Source: Isoetes taiwanensis (taxonomy: Eukaryota; Streptophyta; Lycopodiopsida; Isoetales; Isoetaceae). From it: DNA of 64,000 nucleotides. Under the pieces are notes generated by a model. The model did no database searches, was not told where the DNA came from, and worked only from the letters and a program-made list of their open reading frames with translations. The position numbers and the translations under genes were made by a program. The stretch lies in contig JAJEKV010000041.1 in NCBI GenBank assembly GCA_021234155.1, forward strand, positions 7,200,917 through 7,264,916, read 5' to 3'. Below, in pieces: positions 11,421-24,044 of this stretch; the first letter of the stretch is position 1; every line of letters starts with the position of its first letter.

Positions 11421-12407
11421 CCACCAGTTCTGAGTCAAGGGAAGAACACTCGCAGGCTGTCCTTAGACTTATTTTTGTTGGGATTCTTCAAAGTTCCGGA
11501 TACGGTTATGTTAGTAATACGATATAAGAAGGATGAATATCTACGAATCGCCTTAACATCATGTAGGAGGAGATCATAATTTACAGATCTTGGGCACTCT
11601 ATAAGAACTTTTCTCTTAGAGATGTTCTCGTTTTGCCATGAAGATTTCTCTTTCCCGGCTCCTTTAAATTTAGTGGACTGAGTTACTAAAGAGAAATATA
11701 ATTATCTCATGAGATGCCTGCAATTAGTACATTGGTAATGGAGCATATGTCACGTTCATTTCCACATGTTACACTTGAACTTTGAGAAATATATTCGCAA
11801 TGCTTGAAATTCCAGAACTAATATTCCAGAACTACAGAGATAATATTCCAGAACTAGACAAACCAGTTATAAGTAGGTAGTAGATGGAAAAGGCTGGCCA
11901 TTGTCAATCGAAACAAAAAATATTAGTGCAATTGTTCCAAGGAGTCACACGTCTAAAAGGAGACATACGAATCATATTTGACATGTTATAGGTAAGGTCA
12001 AGCAAAATATTTCTTTTTAATATTAATTTGCCAACCCCTACAAACGTGCACATAGAAAAAACTAAGTGTAGTTAAGAAACAGAAAGATTTATATCTATCA
12101 CTTATAGTAGACAGATTTTCAAAGACGTTAAAACAATGCGAAGGAAAATACACATCAATTTACTTTAGACGTCGTCAATTTACTTCAACACTTAGGGTGG
12201 TTAATATTTGTACTGTTCGCCACTACATGAGGTATCCTAGGAGCTTGCAGCTTGTTTGATGTTGTCTTTAGTAATTGACCCGAACTCAAAAGTACAATCC
12301 AGAAAGATTTGCCTTCAAAACATGTGAAAAGCATTTAGTTGGGTAGATAGAGCATCGACTTCTGCTCGGGAATAAAATTTGGTTTGGTGAAATATCATGG
12401 AGACTAG
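11421..12407. other. AT-rich stretch, no feature recognised
   Basis: A short repeat of aatattccagaacta occurs near 11818-11855. It may contain the body of the poly(A)-tailed insertion ending at 11224. No coding signal was seen. Confidence 0.3.
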
Positions 12408-14315
12408 TGTTGCCCCCAAAGGGCAACATACTAATTGTGATCTATGCATTCAAAACTAGGTCAACTTATCTTGGGATACTAGGTCAAAGTTTGGAAGATT
12501 CTTGGTATTCAACATTGATATGGAGGTCAAAGGGTGTTCATTCTTCAAGTCAACAAGAGCTCAAGTTGAAAGTTCACAAAAGGTATTTCATTTGGGATTA
12601 AATGCTTAGTCAAGAATGTTCCCTAGAAGAATCTGGGTTATGAAGTTTGGAAGGCATCCTCTGAAGATTGGAAGTTAAGAGTTTGGAAGACCCCATGGTA
12701 CTTGATTTCATTCCCTAGCCATTCTTATCCATTTCTATTCTTACCCCTTGAATTTTCCTAGCCATTTTTCCCTATACTTATATTCTCTTTTGTTCACCCT
12801 TGCATACCCTATCATGTCTTGCCTAATTTTTTCTTTCCCAATACATCCTTATTCCCCCATAATTTATTCCCACCATTGCCTCCATAGCTTTTGCCCTTTT
12901 CTTTTCTATGCCACGTTCTTGCAAATTCCCCATACCTATTTACCATTGTGCCATAAAAAGCCATGTTATGTGGAATATTCCCGTTCATAATGCCCAAAAT
13001 CTGGTATATTCCCCCAAATATTAGGGTTGCTCTTGCTCAAATGGTTCACTCCTTCAATGTTTTTCATGGGTGACCCCTTAAACCATGGCTTAACTCTTCA
13101 AAAACACAAAATATGGAATATTCCTGGTTTATACTTCAAGAAATACGGTGACCTATCGCGCAGATCTTCAGAAAATACAGCTGTTGCAAACCTAAAACTA
13201 GAAACGAGCTCGAATCACGCCAGAACCGAGTTTTTAAACCATAAGACCTACCTAAACCTGGATTCCTGCTCTTAAGCATCATATTAAGCCTAAATCTAAG
13301 CCCTAAGATGCTGGAATCATTAAATTCAAACTTATATACCAGGGGATCAACAACAGAAGTTTTTCGAAGGCCCAGAAGTACTCAGATCCTACATTGATCA
13401 TTGCTGAGCAAGATCTGAACGATCCTTGAAGTTCCTGAGCTCTCCTCAATTGGATTTACAAGATCTAGTTGACATTACTTTCAAAAATTATCTATTGACT
13501 TGTGATGATTATTTTCTGTGATTAAAGCTATGAAGCATCCTTATATTCTGTTATTATGATATATTTACCTTCATATCAATTCAAATTGATTGCCAAGTTG
13601 TCAAATCCATCTCTGATATTTTTCTTAACAATTCTTGCCACAAAATATCCTATAGAAAATTTTCATGTGTTTCCCAGTTCTTTTGGCCCACTTGCCAGCT
13701 ATTCTTAGGACTTGCGTAAGCCAAGGGAGTTGAAATCATCCAAAAATTCCACGTATAGCTTAAATTCAAAAAAATTGCTCTCGGGTTTGAACAGTTTTGA
13801 CTGTATTCTGCCAAATCCAGCCACAAAAAATACCTTTTCACATCCAAATAAGGATTTGACTATTTGCCTCTCTTCTTTATCACCACTGCAACCTATTTGC
13901 TTTGGAAATTTCCAAAAACATGATTGGCAACTCCAAATTTCATTTTCTGATCACTGTTTCCCACATTTGACCTCTATTGACCAAATTTTGACCACACTTT
14001 GAGCTTGAATAACTCACAAATTAAGTTTCTGACTTGGTCAGAGGCTTTACTGTTGGTTACCTACAACTTTTTTGACCAAGTCTACAGTGCCTGACTCAAG
14101 AAATCGATCTACATCTCAACACCACAATTATTTTGGCAAAGGTACCAGTTTTTGGAAATGGGAAAGGTATAGAACTTCAAATTTTTGAACTTGCCTTTGA
14201 AATTATCTTGCATAGACTGATCACCTTAAGTGATCTGGAGGTTCTAACCCCAATTTGAGTGAAAACTCGAATTGGTTCCTTGTGGTTGACCTTTAAGCCA
14301 GGTTTAGGGTCAACA
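12408..14315 (+). mobile_element. LTR of family A (lone copy)
   Basis: It starts TGTTGCCCCCAAAGGGCAAC and ends aagccaggtttagggtcaaca, as do the LTRs at 40716-42643 and 48603-50509, with which it aligns along its full 1.9 kb at clearly lower identity. The segment beyond 14315 is pol in the opposite orientation, so this is not the LTR of that pol. No matching 5-bp target duplication was found (actag left, cactc right), so recombination or deletion at a junction is likely. Confidence 0.8.
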
Positions 14316-15541
14316 CACTCTTGGAAAATTTCCCAACCTTTGTGAGGTTAGAAATCGGATTCATAGTGTGTGAGAAGTGAGGGACATACATTCTCAGAAA
14401 ACTAGTCATTCCCATAAAGCTTTTTACCTGTTTGAGTGTTTTTTGGGGAACTAGTTTCTTCAAAGCCTCAACCTTAGCCTCAGCCACTTGAATGCCTTTT
14501 GTAGACACTACATGTCCAAGCAATTCTCCTTTAGAGCACAAAAAGACACCTCCTTTTCTGAACTGACTCCTCCTTTCCTGAACAAGGCAAACAATTTAGT
14601 TAGAACTTCAAAATGATCTTTGAGGGAAGTTCCTAAGCAAAGATCATCCAAGAAGACACGAAAAGCATTAGTAGGCATGTCCTTGAAAATGGTGTCCATA
14701 GCTCTCTAGAAAGTTGCAGATGCATTCATTAATCAAAAGGGCATCCTTTTCATGGCAAATGTTCCCCAAGGTGTAATGAATGAAGTCTTTGGTTGATTTT
14801 CCTCCTTTATGCTTATTTGGTTGAAACCTGAAAAGCCATCTAAGAAAGAATATATTTCCTTGCCTGCAATAGCATGTAAAGCTTCTTCTAAAAAAGGCAA
14901 AGGGTAGCAATCTTTGATGGTAGCTTTATTCAAGTCCCTATAGTCAATGCAAATCCTTATAGTTTTATTTTTCTTTTCTACTGGAACAATGCAAGATAGC
15001 CATTCAGGATTTACAATCTCTGCAATCACACCTGCATCCTTCATTTTATACAATTCCTCTTTGATTAGGCCTAACAAGGATGCATTAATTCTTCTGAGCT
15101 TTTGTACCACAGGTTTCATACCTTCCTTGATTTTTATTTCAAACTCACGGATCCTTCTATCAACACCAACTAACTCATCATAGTTCCAGACAAGACCTTT
15201 TTTGTTCAATCTAACTTCCTTTACCTGCTCATCCTCACTAGCATTGATTACTAGAATAGGATAGAGTTGTTGCAGGTCTTTTTTATCGAGTTCTTCTTCT
15301 TGAATTGCTCCCTCAGCCAAGTGCTCGAGAAGAACACTTTTGCAAAGTGTATCCGCTTCACCATTCTGTTCCCTTGGCACATGACAAAGCCTCCAAGTCT
15401 TGAAGTTTTTTAACTCTCCCGTAGCTTGATCTCTAAGTAAGATCATTTCTTCATTCTTAGCCTGATACTCTCCCAATATTTGCCTGCAAACAAGTTGAGA
15501 ATCTCCAAAGATAGCAACTTCATTAATATTCAAATTCTTAG
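14316..15541 (-). pseudogene. Ty3/gypsy pol fragment: RNase H followed by reverse transcriptase
   Basis: A minus-strand frame from 15533 to 14733 and overlapping frames to 14316 encode the end of an RNase H (IFGDSQLVCRQILGEYQ, HVPREQNGEADTLC), a linker, then a reverse transcriptase (PEWLSCIVPVEKK, RICIDYRDLNKATIKDCYPL, FLDGFSGFNQI, FAMKRMPF, then FLDDLCLG in another frame, and LLGHVVSTKGIQVAEAKVEA). The 266-residue frame carries the RNase H end and the first reverse transcriptase motifs in one uninterrupted polypeptide, so the order RNase H then reverse transcriptase is original. It is closely related to the element at 40716-50509. A chromovirus LTR cuts it at 15542, and the family-A LTR ends it at 14315. 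Confidence 0.88.
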
Positions 15542-16871
15542 TGTGACGCTCCTTGCGCTATATACGGCAGCCCGCGGTATACAACGAAGGACCTTCTCCA
15601 GCCAACGGCTACCCGTCGTATGGGCCCTCTGTCTAACTCGCGTCTAGGATAGCCAGACTATCGAGTAGAGGACACAGAGGTGTCATTCCGTCCCGTCCTC
15701 TAAGGATCCCTATATCAGCGGAAGCAAAACATGTAAACATAAGCACTAGCAATAACATAACAACAATAAACTACCCCGTAGGATAGTGATAATCCATCCA
15801 TCCATGTCATCGAATATAACAATACAACAAATGCATCAAATACATCAAATAGAGGCTCCTACCCAGGGCTCAGACTCAAGGGGGAGTCGACTGACGGCTG
15901 AGGGCCTCCAGATAGAACAGACCGAGTTATGGCAATGACTTGGACTGGCAATAGACAATGGCTAGGGTTGACCACTCCATCCGCCCCTCCTGTGCATACT
16001 TTGCAGATAGGCTAAATCAGGCTCTGACGTGACTGAACCTGCCGGAGACATAATCTAATGGTATCACCCAACAAGACTACTCTGGGTTGCATCTCCCCGG
16101 TCCGATGAGGTAGGAAGGGTTGCATCTCCCCCTCCCGGAGTGCAGTGGCTCCATGGGCGGCTAGAGGATCGTGGCGACATACGTCCATACCCGACTGAAC
16201 TCCCAAAAACAAGAGCCAAGCCGACACTTGCAACTCTTGAGAGTCAGGGCGACACCGCCCAAGAAGTGTCGGACCCATATCCAGCCCACACGAAGTGACC
16301 AACTATGAGCCTAGCCTAATCATATACATCTAACTTATAGTTAGGGTTCATTGATTAGGGTTCATGCTTAGAACTATAGGTTCTAGAATGGCTCTACTAG
16401 GACACAATGTGCAACTCAACTGGAGTCTACTCGAAGTACCTTCTCCTGACGAGCTGCCTCTGACTCCCTGGTTCTGCATCTCTAGCAGGTGGTTTGAGTA
16501 GATGACCTTCCTCTGCTACGCTTGCGTTTCTCAACTGCTACTGCAACCTCAGCTGTCGAAGACGATCCTCGAATCGGAGCTGTGGCCACGTGCTGGTGGA
16601 TTAGAAGTTGGTGGAGCCAAAAGTGGTTTAGGTTTAGGGTTTGGCCTTTTATGTGTTAGGGTTCACATGAGGGCCACTTGGCTCCAATAGGGCGCGTCCA
16701 TGTGGCGGGTCACCTATAGAGTGAAGCCACGTGGAAATGGGTTACCTCCTAAGGTTGGTTAAGTTATATAAATAACTTGGCCATGCCCCCACACTTGGTG
16801 CATACAAGTCTATTAATGTAGTAGACCTATGATATATGTATTTATATCGTATATTCTAGGGGAACGTCACA
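15542..16871 (-). mobile_element. Chromovirus 3' LTR
   Basis: The 1330-bp block starts TGTGACGCTCC and ends GGAACGTCACA, the inverted ends of plant chromovirus LTRs. On the minus strand it is preceded by a ggggggagaa run, the polypurine tract before a 3' LTR. It cuts into the pol fragment at 15541. No second copy of this LTR was found in the window. Confidence 0.8.
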
Positions 16872-17642
16872 TTCTCCCCCCTTTAGCATAATGTTGTCCT
16901 CAGCATTACGTAAGGTGAAACGAGGCTGCATCAACATTATGCAACAATAACATTACTTAAGTTAACATTTAGAATTTATTATGAAAATAACTTATGATAT
17001 CTAATTATATCGATAAATGTAAAGGCTATATTCACATCTATACAGAATTATATAGCCTCAATAAGTCTTACACTATAATAACATAATAATGTATTTATAA
17101 GTCACAAATTAAGACAAAATCTTATAAGTCCTATTCATGTCTTGATGTGCTCCCATCCGTTTGTTGCCATTACTTCTATTGGCCCACCAAGTAGCACTTC
17201 ACATTAGTTTAATTAATAAATTGTGGTTTTCTAAGGGTCCACCCCCTTTAATTTAACCTACATGAATGCAACATTTCCCCAGCATAGGGGAGGATGCTTC
17301 CCCCATAATGGCCATGGAGATGTGTCCTATCATGCCTAAGATGAATGTATGTCTAATGCCTACACCTTTCGTCACCCTTGGCATAGGAGGTGGCTTATCC
17401 TCCATAATAGCCATAGACTCTAGGTGGTTCCTATCATGCACTTATCCATGATCTCTGTTCTAGGACTCATGTGTGCTTACTTAATCTATAGGCATTAAAT
17501 CTGGCATAAGGAACATTAAAGATGATCCCATCATCGCTCATGACCATAATATGCTTGCCTCTACATGCATCCTGAATACTCATAGATGAATGCATACACT
17601 CTTTTGATCCTTGACTGTCAGATCTTTGCTGAATGCATGCAC

Positions 17643-18986
17643 TCACCTTCTCTTTTGATGTCGACAATATCGATGGAAAGTTGTCCCTTGCATTGTTCGT
17701 AAACTGTGGGTACTGCATTTAATGATCGAATTTAAGTATACACGTCGCGTCTTCACTGATAAGTGTTTCCACTTGACCAAATATTGGAGGACTTGAGATC
17801 TTCTTGTTTTCTTATATGCTTTATCAAGAAGAGCTTCTGGAACAATCTCAAGTTGTTCTTCAGTCATTACTAATAAAGTTGGAGTCTCCAATATCTCCTC
17901 TGGATTAGGAGTATGCTTCTTAAGAAGGCTGTGTCAAACATTATCCTCTACTTGGAATTTCCTTTTGGTTCTGTGCTTATCGGCTACGCTCTTTTGTCTA
18001 CTTCTTGCTGCCAGGAGGTGGCGTCAAACTTCTTCAACCAATTACTGCATCTCCATCAGCATTTATTGCGAAACTTCTACCTTGGACAACACTGTGTTAT
18101 GTCAAGTGTCCGGTGTGAAACATTGATAACCATAATTTATCATAAGGGAAACATTTATGAGGATTTTTTCTTAGTACTATTATATAGAAACTCTGCCAAA
18201 TAAATATAGTCATCCCATTTTGACTACATATTCCATACATAGTTCCTGAACATGTCTTCTAATATCTGATTTGCACGTTTTGCCTGCCCACCATCAGTTT
18301 GGGAATGATATGTACTCCACTACAACTTTGCATGGGTCGCGTTGAAGATGTCCCTCCATAAGGCACTTATGAACTAAGGGTCTCTGTCGGAGATGATTTC
18401 CCTTTGCATCCCTTGCGATCTTAATATTTCCTTTGCTTAAAGCAAGATGGTATTCAAGGGTTTGACACGACAAAAAGTGAGTCATCTTTGATGCTTGTCG
18501 AGTAGTATTACTAAGGCGCCATGACCCCTTGCTGCTCTTGGAGGTCTGGTTATAAAACCATGCTCACAACCTTCTATTTCGCATTTGGTTCCCAGAATTC
18601 AGAGTTGCTCTACTTTCGTTTGTTGACATAGTTGACGCTGTCGAATGTAGTTGGTGATATCCTTCTCCATGCCAGCCAAAAGTAACTACTTTTTATCTTA
18701 TCACGAATCCGGTATGGCCGGCTATTGGGCTATTATGAGTATCATGAAGAGTTAACTTTCTTACTCCTGATGTCTCTGGGACGCAATGATTGTCCTTGTG
18801 ATATAAAATGTTGCCTTCCTTTTTATATCTTCTATAAGCTTCTCTTCCTTTATCTGTCCTTGCTTCCTCGCAAGAACTAGCCCATACTTCCTTGAATTCT
18901 TTGCTTGAGTGCAAAATCTCTTCAATCTTTTTGTCGAATTCATTACACAAGGTGGAGATGGCACTGCAATGCACTCGAATCTCCAA
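17643..18986 (-). pseudogene. Chromovirus integrase and chromodomain, broken
   Basis: Minus-strand pieces show VRKLTLHDTHNSPIAGHTGF (start of the HHCC zinc finger), EIISDRDP (second catalytic Asp region), STYHSQTDGGQAKRANQILE (third acidic region, with Ala where the catalytic Glu is expected), and a C-terminal chromodomain VPEALLDKAYKKTRRSQVLQ followed by YLVKWKHLSV. Integrase inserts the cDNA; the chromodomain directs integration to particular chromatin. Several stops lie between the pieces, so it cannot work. Confidence 0.75.
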
Positions 18987-19299
18987 TTAGTCGTCGAGAG
19001 AGTGTGTCATCAACCACGTTTAGTTTACCTGGTTTATAGACTACCTCGAAGTCATACTCTTCAAGGAATTCCATCCAGTGTCTTCACTTCAAATTGAAGA
19101 TATATTTGAGGCTTTGGTGGCCTGTATCCAACTGAAATCACCTCCAAGCAAATAATGCCTCATATGCGTAAAGCTCTTATGACCCTTAGACATTCCTGGT
19201 CATGGGTGAAATGCTCGACATCGTTCATCTTTTTGGAGTCATATAAGGTTACTCTTCCTTCGTGCATGAGGATTCCTCCAGTTGCCACTCACTTGCATC

Positions 19300-20200
19300 T
19301 GTTGGTAATGTGCAACCCAATCTTTGACTTTCTTGTGCTTAGTGATATCTGAGAAAGGGGCTGCTCATTTAGCAAAATCTTTTACAATTTTCCTATAATA
19401 ATCCGCAAGGCATAAGAAGTTTCTCTCTTTGGATACATTCTTTGGAGCTGACCCATTGAATATCACTTCAATCATTGATGGATCGGTGGAGATTCCCTTT
19501 GGTGTCCCTACATGCCCGACATATTCCATCTTACTTGTTGCAAAATAGCACTTCTAGAGTTTAGCATAAAGATGATGTCGTCTCAAATTTTCTAATATTA
19601 TTCTCAAATGAACCGGATGTTCCTCCATGGACTTACTGTAATTTAAAATGATGATAAACTCATCTAAAAAGTCTATAAAGACCGTCATTCGTCAGACGCA
19701 TAATGTTGTCAGGGCATTTGATAGACGAAAAAGGCGTCACTGTAACTTATAGTGATCATACTGCATTCTAAAACCTATCTTATGGATGTTTTCCTCCTTA
19801 TTGATTTGATGACATCCAGATCTTAGATTGATTTTGAAGAATTGCTCCCTGGAGCTGGTCCATTAAGTCGTCTGGCCTTCGCAATGCGTACTTGTTTATT
19901 ATCGTATGCTTATTAAGTTGGCATTATATTTCCATCTTTCTTCTTCTCAAAGGGTACGGTTGCCACAAATGGTGATACTCTTGGCCTAAGGAACCCAAGT
20001 TCCAACAACTTCTTCTATTGCCTCTTAATTTTGTTATCTGGCTTTACATCGGGTGCAAGAGTAATTCTGCATTCTATGCCTCTATAGGATGGAGTCTCTC
20101 GGATTTCATCCGGAAAGATGTCATGAAGCTCTTTCATTACATCACAATTGCCTTAGATAACTGATTGAAACTAAGGTCTTCCTTTATACTATCTTTCTTA
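19300..20200 (-). pseudogene. Chromovirus reverse transcriptase remnant
   Basis: Minus-strand fragments such as MEYVGHVGTPKGISTDPS and NFLCLADYYRKIVKDFAK match the palm-to-thumb stretch of Ty3/gypsy reverse transcriptases (G-H-V-S-x-G-I and LGLxxYYRxF motifs). The active-site YxDD region is not readable. It lies upstream of the integrase, in the usual gypsy order. Confidence 0.65.
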
Positions 20201-22550
20201 TCTTATCTTATCTTATCTTTATATACTTGCAATCGGGGTCGACAGCTTGCAGCTTAGGATATATGTGGCCTCATCTCTTTTAATGTACTTACATAGCTTT
20301 TTGGGTGACATCATGCATTGCATGGCTGAAATGACTTCCTTAACTTTAATTGTACGGTGCATTTGGTGCTAGGATGGACATTTCTTGGTTATGGCAATCA
20401 ATGATTCCCTTAGCCGGGTCTTAATTATTCCATGTCTACTATGAGGCCGTACTTGTCGCTGATAACTTCGGCGCCGATGCTTACTTTGCTCCACATAAGT
20501 TGATGTCAAAGTTGGCTTTTGTTCCTTTGGTGCTGCGAATTATTCCATCTTGCCATACTTTCCGGTGTAGGCTTAGACTTAGGAGTCTTACCATTAGAGA
20601 TATTTGCCATCTAGGAGATGCAAAGTTATGAGTTAATGAATTATTTACATAAGTGTTTTGTCATCAAGACATTTCCTTTGGTCACAAAAGTCTATGCAAT
20701 CAAATAATTATTATCGTTCTAGATCTAATCTAGACTCTCGGAATTACATCTTTCTTGATTATTACCCTCTAAAAATAGTCCCACCTTTGAGTTGATGCCA
20801 TCTAAGAAGTTGGCCGGACTTGTTAGGTTGCTTCTCTTCCTTGGGTCGGATTATTCCTTATGTTGTAGAGGTACTCATGTTATACATGGTCAACAATTAG
20901 CCTATTAGTGGATCCTGCTTAGCGAAGTGATCAGGCTCACAAGGAGGTTCCAATATGTTGGATATCCGTCAACAAATACTTTAGTTACTCGATACGTTTT
21001 TCTTCCCAATCCTTGAAACTTTGCTCAATTCTTGGGTCCATCCTTTTAAATAAATAATTAAATAAAAATCCACGTGGAATTGCTTTCCGATCCCATCATG
21101 GACGTTATCATCCATCTAATATATTCGACTAACCAACCATAGAAATCCGGGCTTGCTAAAAGTTCGTCTACTCATCATTCATTGGCATAGCAAGGCGATG
21201 TTGCCCTCAAGTTGTTGAAGAATTTGACCTCCGAGGAGTTGTTGCATAATCCTTCATAGACCTTTGTCTTTTTGTTGAACATCTTCTATTTGTGCTCCCG
21301 TAGATGTCGAGGTTGACTTCCCTCATTAGGGGTAACCATGGTAATGGACTTCATGACGTGGTTGATGATGTAAGGTCTTTATGTCGCTTCCCAAAAGCTT
21401 GGAGGTCATGTTCTTCACTCTATAGAATCTTCCATATTGAATCATCATGCCTTGGAGGTTAGAAGATTTGAGGATGATTCTTCTAACTCCTTGTTCGATT
21501 GTGTTGTGTTGACTCTATCGATCTCCTTCATGTCTGCTCTTGAGCTTGGCAAGTCCCATGTTGCTGATATAAGTGATGACAATGTTGTGTGTTTCACCAC
21601 TTCAAATTATTCAATCTCTCCTCCTTCTTAGGAGGTAAGCTTATTCGCATTCATGGCAAGATCTCTAACCTTGCAGTAATCAATTATTACTATTGTGCCT
21701 CGTTTTATTGTTGATGGACCTCTAATCTTTAAGGTTAAGAGGTCATCGTGATCTTTCTGCAAGAAAATGGTGCTATCAAGGTTGATGTAGCTACCATAGA
21801 GAATCGGAGCTGGCGATGACGAAGTTGATTGCAGTCTGGCTGTACTCTTATTCTTGAGCAATCTGGCCTCAATGGCGTGCAATTCATCCTTAGCCAAAAC
21901 TTCTCTGTTTGAAGTCTAGATCTAATACTGCCATTAGCCTGTATGTCTGAGATGTTGTTCTCCATAGGAGGTGTGCTCGGTATCCTCTCTTAGAAACTCC
22001 TGATGTAAATAATCGATGAAGTCATTCATTGTTGGTCGCGGAGCTATGACAATAGCTTGTCATTGTGGAGCCCTTTCTCGGGGCACTATGGCACTTGGAG
22101 AATATTCTTGGCTAGAAGATGTTCCTCCCCTACTATGATCAACAGCGTAAGTGCCTTGGTGCTCATCGGTTGTTTAGCCGCCCTTCTTGGCACTCATGTA
22201 TTTGTTCTTGATGTCTTAGTTGTCCTTCTAGACAATTATCTATGAAATCAAAGGTATAGCTGAAGACACTTCATAATGTTGCATCTATAACATGTGTTAG
22301 CATCTCGTAGCAACAATTGCTAAGCCCTTGGCAACTAGTTGGATTGCTAAGAAAAAGTCTCGATAATAAGGCTACTATGCAGACAATGACTTGTTTGACA
22401 AGCTAAGTGAGAAGGACACAAAATGGGATCTATATCTGACTTAAGGAAAATTATGATTTCAGTCTCAATCCTAAGGGTCTTGGTTATAAATATTTACTAA
22501 TATTTTAAAACTTAAGTATGAATAAAGATTATAAATTAAACACAAACGAT

Positions 22551-22640
22551 GCCCACCCTCAGTGGTTGGCATGGGGGGTTCATCCCTGTGGGTGGGAGGT
22601 TCAATTTATGCTACCGCGGGAATTCTTTTAAGATGAGGTT
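22551..22640 (+). repeat. tRNA-derived SINE-like head (A and B boxes)
   Basis: ctcagtggttggc (22558-22570) resembles a Pol III A box, and ggttcaattta (22598-22608) resembles a B box, about 30 bp apart as in tRNA-derived SINEs. The sequence between them, atggggggttcatccctgtg, is typical of plant SINE heads. The 3' end of the element was not defined. Confidence 0.45.
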
Positions 22641-24044
22641 GAAATGGCTTGGATTGGGAGGAATTAGTAAACTAGGTGGGTTATTTATCTCGAGTCTTTT
22701 GGAAGTCTGGCTGCTACAGTAGTCTAGATGCGACTCATGGCGCGCCCTTTATGCATACGAGATCCTGGCGCGGGATGGGGTATACAATGGCAAACTCCTA
22801 CTTAACAACTCCAAAACTACCATAACTAGCATAACCCACAATGCAGAATTGCTAGCCCTAATTTTGCATGAACTAACATTATGGGAGCTAGATAGCACTT
22901 AAATGGTCAATTTATAACTTACAATTGGCATAGTCTTTTTACAACTTATAACTAGCACAGCTTATAAAATACTAAATTAGAACTATCCATAATTTTGTGA
23001 GATCTCTTGATCGTCAGAATCACCCTAACGTCGGCCTTGTACTTTTGACTATCTTTTGAATGGTGCTTCTCTAAATCAAGAGGTTTGTGTACTATTAAAA
23101 ATGCCCAATTTCTTGAAGAAGCTGGTTGTACTTCGAGTTTGGGTCGTGGCGGAATTTGTGCTTCGAGTTTGAGCGTGGCAGATTCTCTTTGGCTTCAAGT
23201 CAAGAAGGTGGCTTGTTGAGGCTACATCTTGATCTACTGCTTTGGATGAACTTGGGAACTTTCTGCTTCTAGCATCATGAATTGTAAAATGTGCATCATT
23301 GCAAGTATTCCTTATATGCCTCCTTCTTCTCCTGCTCGATATCGTGCTTCAACTTGAAGGGGTTCTTCCCTATCACATAAATCTTCGTCGATTCCTACGT
23401 CTTTGGCCATATTAGAATTGGTAGCCTTGCCGCTTGTTTTTCGGCCTCCTCCTCCTATTGGGGTACTTTTTGCTGAGGCTCTCGTACTATTATCGCCCTC
23501 ATTAGCCGATCTTCCCGCCGTTTTGTGCACTTTTTCAGGTCCTCCTCCCCTTCTCTTACCTTCTATCCTTTGGTGTGCTTGTTCATCTACCTCCTTGGTT
23601 TGCTCTCCCTGTTAGCTCCTCTTGGGCCACTTATTCTTGTGAAGATGCCGACTCCCATTCCCATGAGGAACTTCCCAAAGTTTTGAGGGTTTGGTCCACC
23701 ATGGTGTCAAGGGGGTTGTTGGACATATTCGAGCTACTAGAGTCTGAGTCCCATCTGGGTCACCTTTCGAGTGAAACTTGCTTATTCGGTCTACTCCATG
23801 TTGATTAGAAATTTTCCCTTAGAATTCGCCTTAAAATACGTAAGGGCTCAAGGATAGAATCTTGAAAGATCTAAGGATGGGGTACTTTTCAAGAGATTTT
23901 TCTCCCTTTTTTTTTTAAGTGTGAATATATTATAACTAAGGGTTATTAATTAAAGTATTTTTTCTAATTACTTAACTATCTTTCAAATTTTTCCTATTTG
24001 TTTTGGGCCAAATATTGGTCATCGCACCATTTTCTTTGCAAGCT
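22641..24044. other. Region without a recognised gene
   Basis: Only short unconnected open frames occur, including a Pro/Leu-rich frame near 23403-23808 and its minus-strand shadow. It might be an old 5' LTR or leader of the chromovirus to the left, but I could not match it to the LTR at 15542-16871. Confidence 0.3.

Larger units (their letters stand above)
16872..22400 (-). mobile_element. Decayed chromovirus internal region (Ty3/gypsy)
   Basis: On the minus strand, fragments in order give a possible gag region (about 22100-21000), reverse transcriptase (about 20200-19300), integrase (about 18990-18250) and a chromodomain (about 17850-17740), followed by the polypurine tract and 3' LTR. Stops and frame changes are too many for any function. 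The 5' LTR was not recognised, so the right border is a guess. Confidence 0.65.

Noticed and set aside
23312-23808. Host gene on either strand
   Set aside because: Two frames overlap on opposite strands, with no domain, in sequence next to a decayed chromovirus.
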